The notes under the pieces are model-generated. The model made no database searches, was not told the DNA's origin, and worked only from the letters and a program-made list of their open reading frames with translations. A stretch of DNA of 64,000 nt from Pseudomonas alkylphenolica. GTDB lineage: Bacteria; Pseudomonadota; Gammaproteobacteria; Pseudomonadales; Pseudomonadaceae. This document shows positions 55,738 through 64,000 of this stretch, one piece after another (position 1 is the first letter of the stretch; the number at the start of each line of letters is the position of its first letter). The position numbers and the translations under genes were made by a program. The stretch lies in NCBI RefSeq assembly GCF_000746525.1, contig NZ_CP009048.1:1152501-1216500 (forward strand), in the 5' to 3' direction.

Positions 55738-58146
55738 TTACTCAGCCAATTTGTAAGCGATTACGTAATCGCCCATCTTGGTCCCCAGCGAACCATGACC
55801 GCCGGCGGTCACCAGGACGTATTGCTTGCCGTCCTTACCGGTGTAGGTCATCGGCGTGGCCTGGCCACCTGCCGGCAGGCGCGCTTTCCACAGCTCCTTG
55901 CCGGTGTTGGTGTCGTAGGCGCGCAGGTACTGGTCCAGGGTGCCGCTCAGGAAGCCCAGGCCACCCGCGGTGACAATCGAGCCGCCCATGCTTGGCACGC
56001 CAATCGGCAGACCGATCGGGATCGGCGAACTGTCGCGGCTGGTACCGTTCTTGTGCTTCCACACCACCTGGTTGGTGGTCAGGTCGATACCGGCCACGTA
56101 GCCCCAGGCAGGCGCCTGGCAAGGTACGCCCAGAGGCGACATGAACGGGTGCATGATCACCGCGTACGGGGCGCCGGTGTTCGGCTGTACACCGCTGGTT
56201 TCACTTTCGCGCTTGCTGCCGGCGGCGACTTGCTCACGCGGCACCATCTTCGAGACGAAGGCCATGTAGTTCGGCGAGGTGAACAGTAGTTGGCGGACCG
56301 GGTCGACCGAGACGCTGCCCCAGTTGAAGACACCAACGTTACCCGGGTACACCAGGCTGCCCTGAAGCGACGGCGGGGTGTACTGGCCTTCGTAGCGCAG
56401 CTCGCGGAACTGGATGCGGCAGAGCATCTGGTCGAACGGGCTGGCGCCCCACATGGCTTGTTCGGTCAGGTCCGGGCCAAGCAGGTTGAGGTCGGAGCGG
56501 GCTTGAGTCGGGGCGGTATGGTCGCCTTCGACAGCACCTTGCGGGGCCGGGATTTCGCGGATCGGCACGATCGGGGTGCCGTCACGACGGTCGAGCACAT
56601 ACAGGCTGCCCTGTTTGGTCGGCGCGATCAGTGCAGGTTTGACGCCATCGGCGGTCTTCAGGTCGAGCAGGGTTGGCTGGCTGCCGACGTCCATGTCCCA
56701 CAGGTCGTGGTGAGTGAACTGGTAGTTCCAGCGCACCTTGCCGTTGCGCAGGTCGAGGGCGACGATGCCGGCGCTGAACTTCTCGGCGCCCGGGGTGCGG
56801 TCGGCGCCCCACTGGTCAGGCGTCTGGTTGCCCAGGGGCAGGAAGACCATGCCGAGTTTTTCGTCGACACTGGCCAGCGACCACATGTTCGCCGAGTTGC
56901 GGCTGTAGGTCTTGCCCGCTGCCAATGGCGCGGTGTCGTCCGGGTTGTTGCTGTCCCAGTTCCACACCAGACGGCCATCGTGAACGTCGTAGGCGCGAAT
57001 CACCCCGGACGGCTCGTTGGTCGACTCGTTATCGGTCACATGGCCGCCGATGATCACCAGTTCACGGGTGATCGCCGCAGGCGAGGTGGAGTAGTAGCCA
57101 CCAGCCGTGAACGGGCCGATGCCGGTGGTCAGGTCAATTACACCTTGGTTACCGAAACCTTCGCAGACTTTACCGGTGTCGGCGTTCAGGGCGATCAGGC
57201 GGGCGTCGGCGGTGGGCAGGTAGAGGCGACGCGGGCAGGCGCGGGCTACCACTTGACCTGCGTCGGAGATCTTCGGTGCCGGGCTGCCGTCAACACTGAG
57301 GTAGCTGTTTTCGTCGTAATACGAAACACCGCGGCAGGTCATGTGGGCGAAGCCCTTGAAGCCTACCGGGCTTTTGATCTGCGGGTCGAAGCGCCAGATC
57401 TCGGCACCGGTGTCCGGGTCCAGGGCCAGCACTTTGCTGTGGGCGGTGCAGGCATAGAGCATGCCGTTGACCTTGAGCGGGGTGTTCTGGTTGGTCAGTT
57501 CCACCGGGTCGTTGTCGGTTGGCAGGTCGCCGGTACGGATACGCCAGGCTTCCTGCAGTTTGTGCACGTTGTCCGGGGTGATCTGGCGCAGCGGCGAATA
57601 GCGGTCGCCGAACTCGGTGCGGCCGTAAGCCTGCCATTCGCCATCGGGCATTTGCGGCGCGGTGCTGCTCAGGCCGCTGCTGTCGCGGCCCAGTTTGCCC
57701 TTGATTTCACCCGGATGGGTGAACTGGCTGGCGACGGCGGTGGCACCAGACAGAACCACGGCCAGGCTCAGCAGCGCCGGATTGATCTTCGACGGATTGC
57801 CGAGCAGCGGACGACGCGCCCATGGCAGCAGCAGGACCACACCCAGGGCGAACCACAGGGCCAGACGCGGCACCAGTTGCCACCAGTCCAGGCCCACTTC
57901 CCACAATGCCCACAGCGTGCTGCCCAGCAGCACCAGGCCGTACAGGCCCAGAGCGTGGCGGCGCAGGGCCAGCAGGAGGATGCCGGACAGGGCGAAACCG
58001 ATCCCGGCGATCAGGTAGTACAACGAGCCGCCGAGCTGGCTCAGTTTGATGCCGCCCGCCAGCAGGGCCAGGCCCATCAGCAGCAACAGCACGCCAATCA
58101 GGCGTGGTAGCCAGCGGGTTCTACTCAGGGCACCTTCTGTGCTCAT
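55738..58146 (-). CDS. gcd: Membrane-bound PQQ glucose dehydrogenase Gcd
   Basis: The 802-residue protein has five N-terminal membrane helices (residues ~10-140) and a periplasmic eight-bladed PQQ propeller (GDRYSPLRQITPDNVHKLQEAW onward). It oxidises glucose to gluconolactone in the periplasm and passes electrons to ubiquinone. Length and motifs are typical. oprB lies 30 bp upstream on the same strand, so porin and enzyme are probably co-transcribed. Confidence 0.95.
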   Translation of the reverse strand: MSTEGALSRTRWLPRLIGVLLLLMGLALLAGGIKLSQLGGSLYYLIAGIGFALSGILLLALRRHALGLYGLVLLGSTLWALWEVGLDWWQLVPRLALWFALGVVLLLPWARRPLLGNPSKINPALLSLAVVLSGATAVASQFTHPGEIKGKLGRDSSGLSSTAPQMPDGEWQAYGRTEFGDRYSPLRQITPDNVHKLQEAWRIRTGDLPTDNDPVELTNQNTPLKVNGMLYACTAHSKVLALDPDTGAEIWRFDPQIKSPVGFKGFAHMTCRGVSYYDENSYLSVDGSPAPKISDAGQVVARACPRRLYLPTADARLIALNADTGKVCEGFGNQGVIDLTTGIGPFTAGGYYSTSPAAITRELVIIGGHVTDNESTNEPSGVIRAYDVHDGRLVWNWDSNNPDDTAPLAAGKTYSRNSANMWSLASVDEKLGMVFLPLGNQTPDQWGADRTPGAEKFSAGIVALDLRNGKVRWNYQFTHHDLWDMDVGSQPTLLDLKTADGVKPALIAPTKQGSLYVLDRRDGTPIVPIREIPAPQGAVEGDHTAPTQARSDLNLLGPDLTEQAMWGASPFDQMLCRIQFRELRYEGQYTPPSLQGSLVYPGNVGVFNWGSVSVDPVRQLLFTSPNYMAFVSKMVPREQVAAGSKRESETSGVQPNTGAPYAVIMHPFMSPLGVPCQAPAWGYVAGIDLTTNQVVWKHKNGTSRDSSPIPIGLPIGVPSMGGSIVTAGGLGFLSGTLDQYLRAYDTNTGKELWKARLPAGGQATPMTYTGKDGKQYVLVTAGGHGSLGTKMGDYVIAYKLAE

Positions 58147-58176
58147 CGTGTGTTCTCCGTTAAGTGAAAAGGGCGA

Positions 58177-59535
58177 TTAAAAATTGCTCTGGATCTTGAT
58201 CCCGCCGATCAGCGCGTCGTCGACCTGGTTCACGCCACCGGGGTGGCGGATGTACTGCAGGTTCGGGCGCACGGTCAGCCAGTCGGCCAGGTGAATGCCG
58301 TAGTACAGCTCGGCGCTGTACTCGGTGTCCTGGATTGGACGGAACAGGGGATCGTCGTAGTCGCTGACACCGTTGGCCTCATTGAGCGCTTTGGCGTTCT
58401 TGCGGTAGGCGGGGTTGACGTGCACGCGGGCCAGGGCGAAACCGATGTCGTCCTTGGCGCGGGCGTCGAAGGGCCCCTTGTACACCACACCTGCCGAAAC
58501 ATAGTTGTCGATGGCATTGGTCTTCTTGTCGTGCAACGTGGCGTTGGCGAACACGCTCAGGCCACGGGAGTGGTCGGAAGCCTGCGACGTCAACTGTTGC
58601 TGGGCACCGAGCCAGAAGCCGTGCTTGCTCGAACTGCTGCGATAAGCCTGGCCGCTCAGTGCTGCCGGTTGGCCGTTGCTGTCCTTGTAGACATCAGTTG
58701 CCTTGGCATTACTGTAGTAGTAACCGGCGCGATATTCCCCTGGCAGGCCATTGACCGCCGGGCTCCAGACCAGCTCGACCGGGATCACCGCGCCCTGAGT
58801 GCCGCTGCCGCTGAGCTTGAAGCCGTTGCCACGGTCCAGGTTCGAAGGGTTTTGCTCGTAGGCGCCGATCTGCGCGTAGAGCTCGGGGGTGAGGTTGTAT
58901 TTGACCCGCAGGGCCCACTGGCTGACTGGCCAGTTGTACCAGATATCACCGGCCCAGTTACCTACCTGGGAGCCGCAGAAGGCCAGGTTCTGGAAGTCGC
59001 AGGGGAAGCTGTTGAAGTCTTCACCTTGACCGAAACGGCCGAATTTCACATCCAGCGCGCCATCGAAATATTTCTGCTTGATCCACATCTGGGTCAGCCG
59101 CCAGGTCTGGCCACGACCCCAGACTTCCTGGGCCGAGGTAAAGCCGCCGACCCGTGGATCGTTGATGCGGTCGTTGCTGATGTTGTCGCCGTGGCGCTGG
59201 GTGACGGTGAGCTGGAACTCGGCGTCGTGCCAGCCGAGGATCTTCTGCAGGTCCAGGTGCGTGCCGAGGGCGAACTGGCCGCTGTAGCGCGCCGTTTGGT
59301 CGTCGTCATAGCCGCCGTGCAGGTTGGCGCCCATCTCGCCGGTGTAACCGAGGGTGAAGTCGTAGCCGCGTTCAGCCAGCTCCGTGCGGGTGCCGCCCCA
59401 ATCGCCGAGCATCCATGGCGAGTCGCTGGCGAACATCGCGGCGGCCTGGGCGCTGGGGGCGAGGCTGGCGATGGCCAGACCCGAAAACAGCGTCCGGGTG
59501 GCGGGGGAAAGGCGGAAACGATGAATCAGAGGCAT
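58177..59535 (-). CDS. oprB: Carbohydrate porin OprB
   Basis: The 452-residue outer-membrane protein has a signal peptide (cleavage after AQA, about residue 32) and OprB features: LGDWGGTRTELAERGYDFTLGYTGE near the mature N-terminus and a C-terminal strand ending KIQSNF with terminal Phe. It admits glucose and other sugars and feeds the downstream gcd. Confidence 0.93.
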   Translation of the reverse strand: MPLIHRFRLSPATRTLFSGLAIASLAPSAQAAAMFASDSPWMLGDWGGTRTELAERGYDFTLGYTGEMGANLHGGYDDDQTARYSGQFALGTHLDLQKILGWHDAEFQLTVTQRHGDNISNDRINDPRVGGFTSAQEVWGRGQTWRLTQMWIKQKYFDGALDVKFGRFGQGEDFNSFPCDFQNLAFCGSQVGNWAGDIWYNWPVSQWALRVKYNLTPELYAQIGAYEQNPSNLDRGNGFKLSGSGTQGAVIPVELVWSPAVNGLPGEYRAGYYYSNAKATDVYKDSNGQPAALSGQAYRSSSSKHGFWLGAQQQLTSQASDHSRGLSVFANATLHDKKTNAIDNYVSAGVVYKGPFDARAKDDIGFALARVHVNPAYRKNAKALNEANGVSDYDDPLFRPIQDTEYSAELYYGIHLADWLTVRPNLQYIRHPGGVNQVDDALIGGIKIQSNF

Positions 59536-59742
59536 GAGATAGCGCTATCTTTTGATTGTTGAAAAAACGGCAAGTGCGCCGGGTCCTGGGGATCTTCGGC
59601 GATAAGGCTTCTGGGGGAGAGACTGAAGCGGTTCAGCTTGCGGCGGAGAGGATATAGCTGAATTTGTAAGAAAAAAAGTCAATTCAACAAGAGGGACCGT
59701 TGCTGGATTGGTAATAGTCCAGCAAGGTGGGAGCAGCTGTTG

Positions 59743-59812
59743 GTGGGAGCGGGCTTGCCCCGCGATGCGATCTGGCTGACAAACCGCAATCGCGGGGCAA
59801 GCCCGCTCCCAC
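59743..59812. repeat. REP doublet 6, upstream of oprB
   Basis: Inverted REP cores with the loop sequence GCGATCTGGCTGACAAACCGC. It lies between oprB and the zinc receptor gene, in a 293-bp gap that should also contain the oprB promoter. Confidence 0.92.
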
Positions 59813-59828
59813 CGACAGCTTTCGTTTA

Positions 59829-61889
59829 TCAGAAGGATGTACGCAGGCCTACCTCGACACTGCGCCCCGGCGCCGGCGCGATATCACGCAGGATGGAGCT
59901 GGCATAGCGCACGGTCTGGTCGGTGAGGTTCTCTGCGCGCACAAAGGCCAACCACTGGCTCTGACCGATATCAAAGCGATAGCCAAGGCTGGCGCCCAGG
60001 GTGGTATAGCCATCGGTACTGGTTTCATTGTCCGGTTTGCGATGCTGGGCGCTGGCGTGCTGCACATCAACTCGGGCCTGCCAGCGCTCCCGTTCCCACA
60101 GCAGGCCGCTGTTCAGGCGCAGCGGAGCAATGCGTGGCAGGTCTTCGCCGCTGTCCAGGTTCTTGGCCCGGGTGTAGTCGCCGGACAGTTCCAGGGCAAA
60201 GCTGCCCAAGTGGTTTTGCGCCAGCTGCCAGCGATCCTGGGCCTCGAAGCCGTAGAAGCGCGCCCGCACACCTTTGTACAGGTACTCGGGCACGTCACCG
60301 GCGTGGTCATGATCGTGATCATGGTCGTGGTCTTCATCGCCATGGTCATGACCGTGGTCATGGCCTTCGCGCATATTGCCGCTGGCCAGCAGGCCGATGT
60401 AGTTGCGGAAGTGGCTGTAGAACACCCCGACACTGCCTTTGTGCACGCCGTTGTCGAAGCGCAGGGCCAGGTCGCTGGAAATCGCTTTTTCTTTGCTCAG
60501 GTTCGGATCGCCGACTTCAAACGTGCCGGTGGCAACGTGGGCGCCATTGGCATACAGCTCGTAGAAGGTCGGTGCGCGTTCGGTATAACCCAGGGTCGTG
60601 ACCAGCGACCAGATCGGCGTCAGCGTATAGACCGCACCGGATGACAGGCTGGCGGCAGTGAAACTGCTGGCACTGTCGGCCTGGGCGAATCGCTCGCTGC
60701 CCTGGCTGTCGGGGTCGATGCGGGTGTGTTCCAGGCGTCCACCCAGGCTCAGGTTGAGGCGCTCGCTGGCTTGCCATTGTTCGAGCATGAACAGCGCCAG
60801 GCTATTGGTATCGCTTTGCGGGACGAAGGCCTCCTCACCGAGGGCGGAAAACTCGTTGCGGCTGACCTGCGCGCCGATCACGCCTTCCACCGGCCCCCAG
60901 GGCTGATGCCGTGCTTCGACCCGTGCTTCGTAACCCTTGTTCTTGAAGGTGGTGTGCACTTCGCCGCCTTCCATTTCACGATGCTGGTAATCGGTGTAGC
61001 CGACGTCGAACTTCAGTGCGCTGAAGGGACCATCGAGGTCGCGCAGCTCGGAGGCGAAACCGTAGTGATCCTGTTGCATGTCCAGGCGCACGCCGGGTTC
61101 GGCCACTGAGCCATAGTTCGAGTCGTAGCGGCTGTAGGACAGGCCGGTGTAGCCGTGATCCCAATGATAGGAACCGCCGACAGCACCGCCATCCTGGCGG
61201 CCGTCGCTGTTTTCCAGGCGATGCTTGCTGCCCGGTTCATCGGCGTCGCGGACCTTGGAGCTGCGGGCGTAGCCGGGGATGCGCAGGTCGTTGAATTGCC
61301 GGCTGTTGGCGTCCAGATGCAAGGCAAAGCGGCCATCGCCGGCTTCCAGCTTGCCGGCGCTGCTACGTGTGGTGTCGGCACCGCCGTAGCGCAATTCGCC
61401 AGCGCCATGAATGCCGTCGACGGGATCGGTGGGGATGCGGTTGTCGAAGCTGTTGACCACGCCACCAATGGCGTTGCCACCGTAGAGCAGGGCGGCCGGG
61501 CCGCGGACGATTTCGATGCGATCTACGGTGGCCGGGTCCAGCGGTACGGCGTGATCGTAGGACAACGATGAGGCGTCCAGAGCGCCGACGCCATTGCGCA
61601 GAATGCGAATGCGATCGCCGTCCAGACCACGAATCACCGGACGGCTGGCGCCGGGACCGAACCAGGTCGAGGCGACGCCGGGCTGGTTGTTCAGGGTTTG
61701 GCCGAGACTGCCTTTTTGTTGCAGGGCCAGCGCGTCACCTTCGAGTACGGTGGTGGGCGCGGCCAGTTCGCTGTTGCCCAGCGGGTTGGCGGTGATGACC
61801 TGGGGCTGCAACTCCACGGCCTGGCTCAGGGGTGATGCGAGCCAAAGGGCGGCAGTGAAAGGGGAGAGTCGAAGGGGCAAGCGACGCAT
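59829..61889 (-). CDS. znuD: TonB-dependent zinc receptor (ZnuD-like)
   Basis: The 686-residue outer-membrane receptor has a signal peptide ending SQA (about 24), a plug domain (EGDALALQQKGSLGQTL, RGLDGDRIRILRNG) and a 22-strand barrel ending in RTSF. An extracellular loop near residue 505-535 is a His/Asp cluster (HDHGHDHGDEDHDHDHDHDH), the mark of ZnuD-type zinc receptors. A Zur-like palindrome precedes the gene. TonB energises import of zinc or zinc-haem. Confidence 0.88.
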   Translation of the reverse strand: MRRLPLRLSPFTAALWLASPLSQAVELQPQVITANPLGNSELAAPTTVLEGDALALQQKGSLGQTLNNQPGVASTWFGPGASRPVIRGLDGDRIRILRNGVGALDASSLSYDHAVPLDPATVDRIEIVRGPAALLYGGNAIGGVVNSFDNRIPTDPVDGIHGAGELRYGGADTTRSSAGKLEAGDGRFALHLDANSRQFNDLRIPGYARSSKVRDADEPGSKHRLENSDGRQDGGAVGGSYHWDHGYTGLSYSRYDSNYGSVAEPGVRLDMQQDHYGFASELRDLDGPFSALKFDVGYTDYQHREMEGGEVHTTFKNKGYEARVEARHQPWGPVEGVIGAQVSRNEFSALGEEAFVPQSDTNSLALFMLEQWQASERLNLSLGGRLEHTRIDPDSQGSERFAQADSASSFTAASLSSGAVYTLTPIWSLVTTLGYTERAPTFYELYANGAHVATGTFEVGDPNLSKEKAISSDLALRFDNGVHKGSVGVFYSHFRNYIGLLASGNMREGHDHGHDHGDEDHDHDHDHDHAGDVPEYLYKGVRARFYGFEAQDRWQLAQNHLGSFALELSGDYTRAKNLDSGEDLPRIAPLRLNSGLLWERERWQARVDVQHASAQHRKPDNETSTDGYTTLGASLGYRFDIGQSQWLAFVRAENLTDQTVRYASSILRDIAPAPGRSVEVGLRTSF

Positions 61890-61922
61890 GGGCTGCGGGG
61901 TTCCTTGGTAGGCTAATGATTT

Positions 61923-61941
61923 TGATACAATATAACATTAC
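61923..61941. promoter_or_regulatory. Zur box upstream of znuD
   Basis: TGATACAATATAACATTA is an imperfect palindrome close to the Zur consensus TGTTATAnTATAACA (read on the minus strand as TAATGTTATATTGTATCA). It lies 34 bp before the znuD ATG, where a repressor would block the promoter when zinc is sufficient. Confidence 0.65.
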
Positions 61942-61967
61942 CATTGTGAGTGGGTGTTCCGATAGCG

Positions 61968-62037
61968 GTGGGAGCGGGCTTGCCCCGCGATTCGATGTGA
62001 CTGACTACATGCAATCGCGGGGCAAGCCCGCTCCCAC
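61968..62037. repeat. REP doublet 7, znuD-VF530
   Basis: Inverted REP cores separated by a loop containing TTCGATGTGACTGACTACATG. It sits in the divergent region between znuD and the VF530 gene. Confidence 0.92.
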
Positions 62038-62124
62038 AAATCTCCCACACAGCTGCGCTAGAATGTTTGTAGCCAGCCCACCCCTGGGCTAAGGTGCGCA
62101 CCTTTGATTCGCTGGAGCACAGGC

Positions 62125-62346
62125 ATGACCACCGCCAACCCCAATCCGCTGCATGGCGTGACCCTGGAGCAGATCCTCACCGCACTGGTAGAGCACTACC
62201 AATGGCAAGGGCTGGCCGAGCGCATCGATATCCGCTGCTTCAAGAGCGATCCGAGCATCAAGTCGAGCCTGACTTTCCTGCGCCGCACCCCCTGGGCCCG
62301 AGAGAAAGTCGAGCGTCTGTACCTGAAGCTGCAGCGCGGCCGCTGA
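62125..62346 (+). CDS. VF530-family (DUF2132) small DNA-binding-like protein
   Basis: The 73-residue protein has the VF530 pattern [52 protein letters not shown]. The family has a small compact fold of unknown function. I chose ATG 62125, where the family N-terminus starts; the frame opens at 62104. The stop is 4 bp from the next gene. Confidence 0.85.
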   Translation: MTTANPNPLHGVTLEQILTALVEHYQWQGLAERIDIRCFKSDPSIKSSLTFLRRTPWAREKVERLYLKLQRGR

Positions 62347-62350
62347 CCTC

Positions 62351-63004
62351 ATGGTCCGGCGCGAGGTCGTGATCGGCCTGGCCGCCTGCCTGGGTTGGAG
62401 CGCACTGGCGATCCAGCTGTACCTGGTGCTGTGGGTGCGTTGGCAGGAGCAGGCCAGCCTGATCGGCGGCCTGGTGAACTTCTTCAGCTATTTCACCGTG
62501 CTGAGCAATACCCTGGTCGCCGTGGTGCTCAGCCAGGCGGCATTCGGCCGCGAGTCTGCGGCGCGGCGCTGGTTTCTCGGTCCGGCAGTCAGTTCGGGTA
62601 TTGCCGTCAGTATTGCCCTGGTCGGTCTGGCCTATAGCCTGTTGTTGCGCCATCTGTGGCAACCGCAGGGCTGGCAGTGGCTGGCCGATGAGCTGCTGCA
62701 CGATGTCATGCCGTTGCTGTTCGTCGGCTATTGGTGGTGCTGCGTGGAGAAAGGCAGCCTGCGGCTCAGGCATCTGTTGGCCTGGTTGCTGTATCCGGCG
62801 GGGTATTTTGCTTATGCGCTGCTGCGCGGAGAGTCGATAGGGGTCTATCCCTATCCGTTCATCGATGTCGCAAGCCTTGGCTATGGGCAGGTGCTGCTCA
62901 ATGCCTTGGCGATTCTGTTCGGCTTCATTGCCATCGGCCTGCTGATACTGGGCCTGGATCATTGGCAGGGCGGGCGCCTGGCCAAGGCCAGGACGCAACC
63001 CTGA
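62351..63004 (+). CDS. Pr6Pr-family membrane protein
   Basis: The 217-residue protein has six predicted membrane helices (from about 7-27, 40-60, 78-100, 116-132, 146-162, 187-207) and the patterns FFSYFTVLSNTLVAVVL and YPAGYFAYALLRG, which fit the Pr6Pr family. Function is unknown. It starts 4 bp after the VF530 gene, so they may be co-expressed. Confidence 0.8.
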   Translation: MVRREVVIGLAACLGWSALAIQLYLVLWVRWQEQASLIGGLVNFFSYFTVLSNTLVAVVLSQAAFGRESAARRWFLGPAVSSGIAVSIALVGLAYSLLLRHLWQPQGWQWLADELLHDVMPLLFVGYWWCCVEKGSLRLRHLLAWLLYPAGYFAYALLRGESIGVYPYPFIDVASLGYGQVLLNALAILFGFIAIGLLILGLDHWQGGRLAKARTQP

Positions 63005-63013
63005 TGGTGCCGG

Positions 63014-63784
63014 TTATTCGTCGTCGTGCGGGTCGAGGCGCCAGTAGGCGGCGGCCTTGATCAGGTTTTCGTTGACGCCTTTTTCGTCGATCAACAGGCG
63101 CTTGGTCTTGCGGGTCAGGGCTTTTTCCAGGGCAACCCACGCGTAAAGCTGACCTTCAGGCAGGGTCAGATCCTTCACCACCTCCAGCAGATCCTGCTGG
63201 TGCCGCTGGACCCAGATCACTTGCACCTGTGCCTGGCTCGCCAGAGGCTGTTGTTCTTCGGCGTTTTCGATCTCGATAACCGCCAACACCTTGCGCGTGG
63301 CCGGCAGTTCTTCCAGGCGCCGGGCAATGGCCGGGATCGCGGTTTCATCGCCGATCAGCAAATAGCTGTCGAAGATGTCCGGCACCACCATCGAGCTGCG
63401 TGGGCCGGCAATGTTGAGCACCTGGCCGACCTCCGCCTGGGCTGCCCAGGTCGACGCAGGGCCGTCGCCGTGCAGGACGAAATCGATATCCAGCTCACCG
63501 GCTACCAGATCGATACGCCGTGGGGTGTATTCGCGCATGGTCGGGCGCAGGCCGTCGCGACTGAAGTCGAGGTTGTCCAGCGCCGCCTGTTCTTCTGCCG
63601 AACAGGCGAACATCAGTTTGACGTGATCGTCGCTGCCGACACTGGTGAAGCCTTGCAGTTGCGCTCCGCCCAAGGTGATACGGCGCATGCGCGGGGTCAG
63701 TTCGGTGACCCGCAGCACATCCAGGCGGCGGTGTTTGATCTCATGATTGACGCGATGAATTGCGGTGTTTTCGCTGGCACTCAT
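63014..63784 (-). CDS. Siderophore-interacting protein (NADPH-dependent ferric-chelate reductase)
   Basis: The 256-residue SIP-family flavoprotein has an FAD-binding barrel (RMRRITLGG, MREYTPRRI near residue 77) and a C-terminal NAD(P)H domain with IGDETAIPAIARRLEEL (about 148-163). It reduces ferric siderophores to release iron in the cytoplasm. Its ATG overlaps the upstream 71-codon gene by 4 bases. Confidence 0.9.
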   Translation of the reverse strand: MSASENTAIHRVNHEIKHRRLDVLRVTELTPRMRRITLGGAQLQGFTSVGSDDHVKLMFACSAEEQAALDNLDFSRDGLRPTMREYTPRRIDLVAGELDIDFVLHGDGPASTWAAQAEVGQVLNIAGPRSSMVVPDIFDSYLLIGDETAIPAIARRLEELPATRKVLAVIEIENAEEQQPLASQAQVQVIWVQRHQQDLLEVVKDLTLPEGQLYAWVALEKALTRKTKRLLIDEKGVNENLIKAAAYWRLDPHDDE

Positions 63785-63996
63785 TCGGGTTTCTCCGTGC
63801 TGGTCGCAGTGGGCCCTGCGACGATGGCTTTGGCGGTGTTGTTGAGCAGGGTGCGCACCCGCTCGATTTCTTCCGGATTCCAGCGGCCACTGTGCATCTG
63901 CAGGGCATGGCGCAGGTTGTGCACCGCTTCGTGGATCTCTGGCGGCCGGTCGTGTCCGTACAGCGAGCGTTTACTGACTTCGATGCGCATGCGCAC
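63781..63996 (-). CDS. Small protein upstream of the siderophore-interacting gene
   Basis: This 71-codon frame, with a GTG at 63996 or ATG at 63990, encodes a basic helical protein with EIHEAVHNLRHALQMHSGRWNPEEIERVRTLLNN. I recognise no family. The 4-base overlap (ATGA) with the SIP gene suggests coupling. It reaches almost to the window edge, so a longer N-terminus beyond the window cannot be excluded. Confidence 0.5.
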   Translation of the reverse strand: MRMRIEVSKRSLYGHDRPPEIHEAVHNLRHALQMHSGRWNPEEIERVRTLLNNTAKAIVAGPTATSTEKPE

Positions 63997-64000
63997 GCCG

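Noticed and set aside
60280..60400. Frameshift-prone simple repeat in znuD
   Set aside because: The His/Asp codon run keeps the frame and is a known feature of zinc receptors; the gene is full length.

Overview
The window is a high-GC chromosomal segment of a Pseudomonas, most likely of the P. putida group. This rests on recognisable proteins (PhaG, the AlgU-MucA-MucB-MucD set, PQQ glucose dehydrogenase with OprB, an OprD-family porin beside tctCBA), on gene order, and on seven copies of a pseudomonad REP doublet with the core GAGCGGGCTTGCCCCGCGA. It is core genome interrupted by two accessory blocks.

Layout. 0-6.5 kb: tRNA-Gly(CCC), phaG, an RsuA-type pseudouridine synthase, a diguanylate cyclase, a Tyr-rich lipoprotein, an HIBCH-type hydrolase and ung. 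6.5-14.2 kb: a tricarboxylate uptake module, opdH-tctC-tctB-tctA plus an AbrB-like membrane protein on the minus strand, with the two-component system tctDE divergent from it; A-rich Crc/Hfq-type motifs precede opdH and tctC. 14.2-16.9 kb: an HDOD protein, ygfZ, sdhE and ygfX. 17.0-23.7 kb: an integrative element inside nadB. 23.5-35.5 kb: nadB, then algU-mucA-mucB-mucD and lepA-lepB-rnc-era-recO-pdxJ. 35.6-45.3 kb: a metal efflux locus (two-component genes divergent from czcCBA, an OprD porin, a small periplasmic protein). 45.4-47.1 kb: cmoAB. 47.2-53.1 kb: a cluster of five alpha-pore-forming toxin-like genes of the XaxAB/YaxAB kind, split by a chagasin-type inhibitor gene. 53.2-64 kb: a second Lon-type protease, oprB-gcd for periplasmic glucose oxidation, a ZnuD-like zinc receptor with a Zur-like site, and small or housekeeping genes.

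Two regions deserve most attention. (1) The element at 17.0-23.7 kb has a tyrosine recombinase, an 18-bp att core at each end, and its own diverged copy of the last ~60 codons of nadB, so nadB stays intact while the displaced chromosomal 3' end lies beside ygfX. Its cargo includes an unclassified reverse transcriptase followed by a DUF6680-like membrane-anchored protein and preceded by a perfect 132-bp direct repeat at 379-bp period. I read this as a candidate reverse-transcriptase defence system with an RNA component, which is inference. (2) The toxin cluster holds two A/B pairs plus a third A paralogue that lacks the hydrophobic hairpin the other two A proteins carry, suggesting a three-component or self-inhibited toxin.

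Metal homeostasis recurs: a zinc importer with a His/Asp-rich loop and a heavy-metal exporter with a His-rich periplasmic adaptor lie in the same 25 kb. Start codons were chosen from Shine-Dalgarno spacing and family N-termini. All family assignments come from reading the sequence, without database searches.
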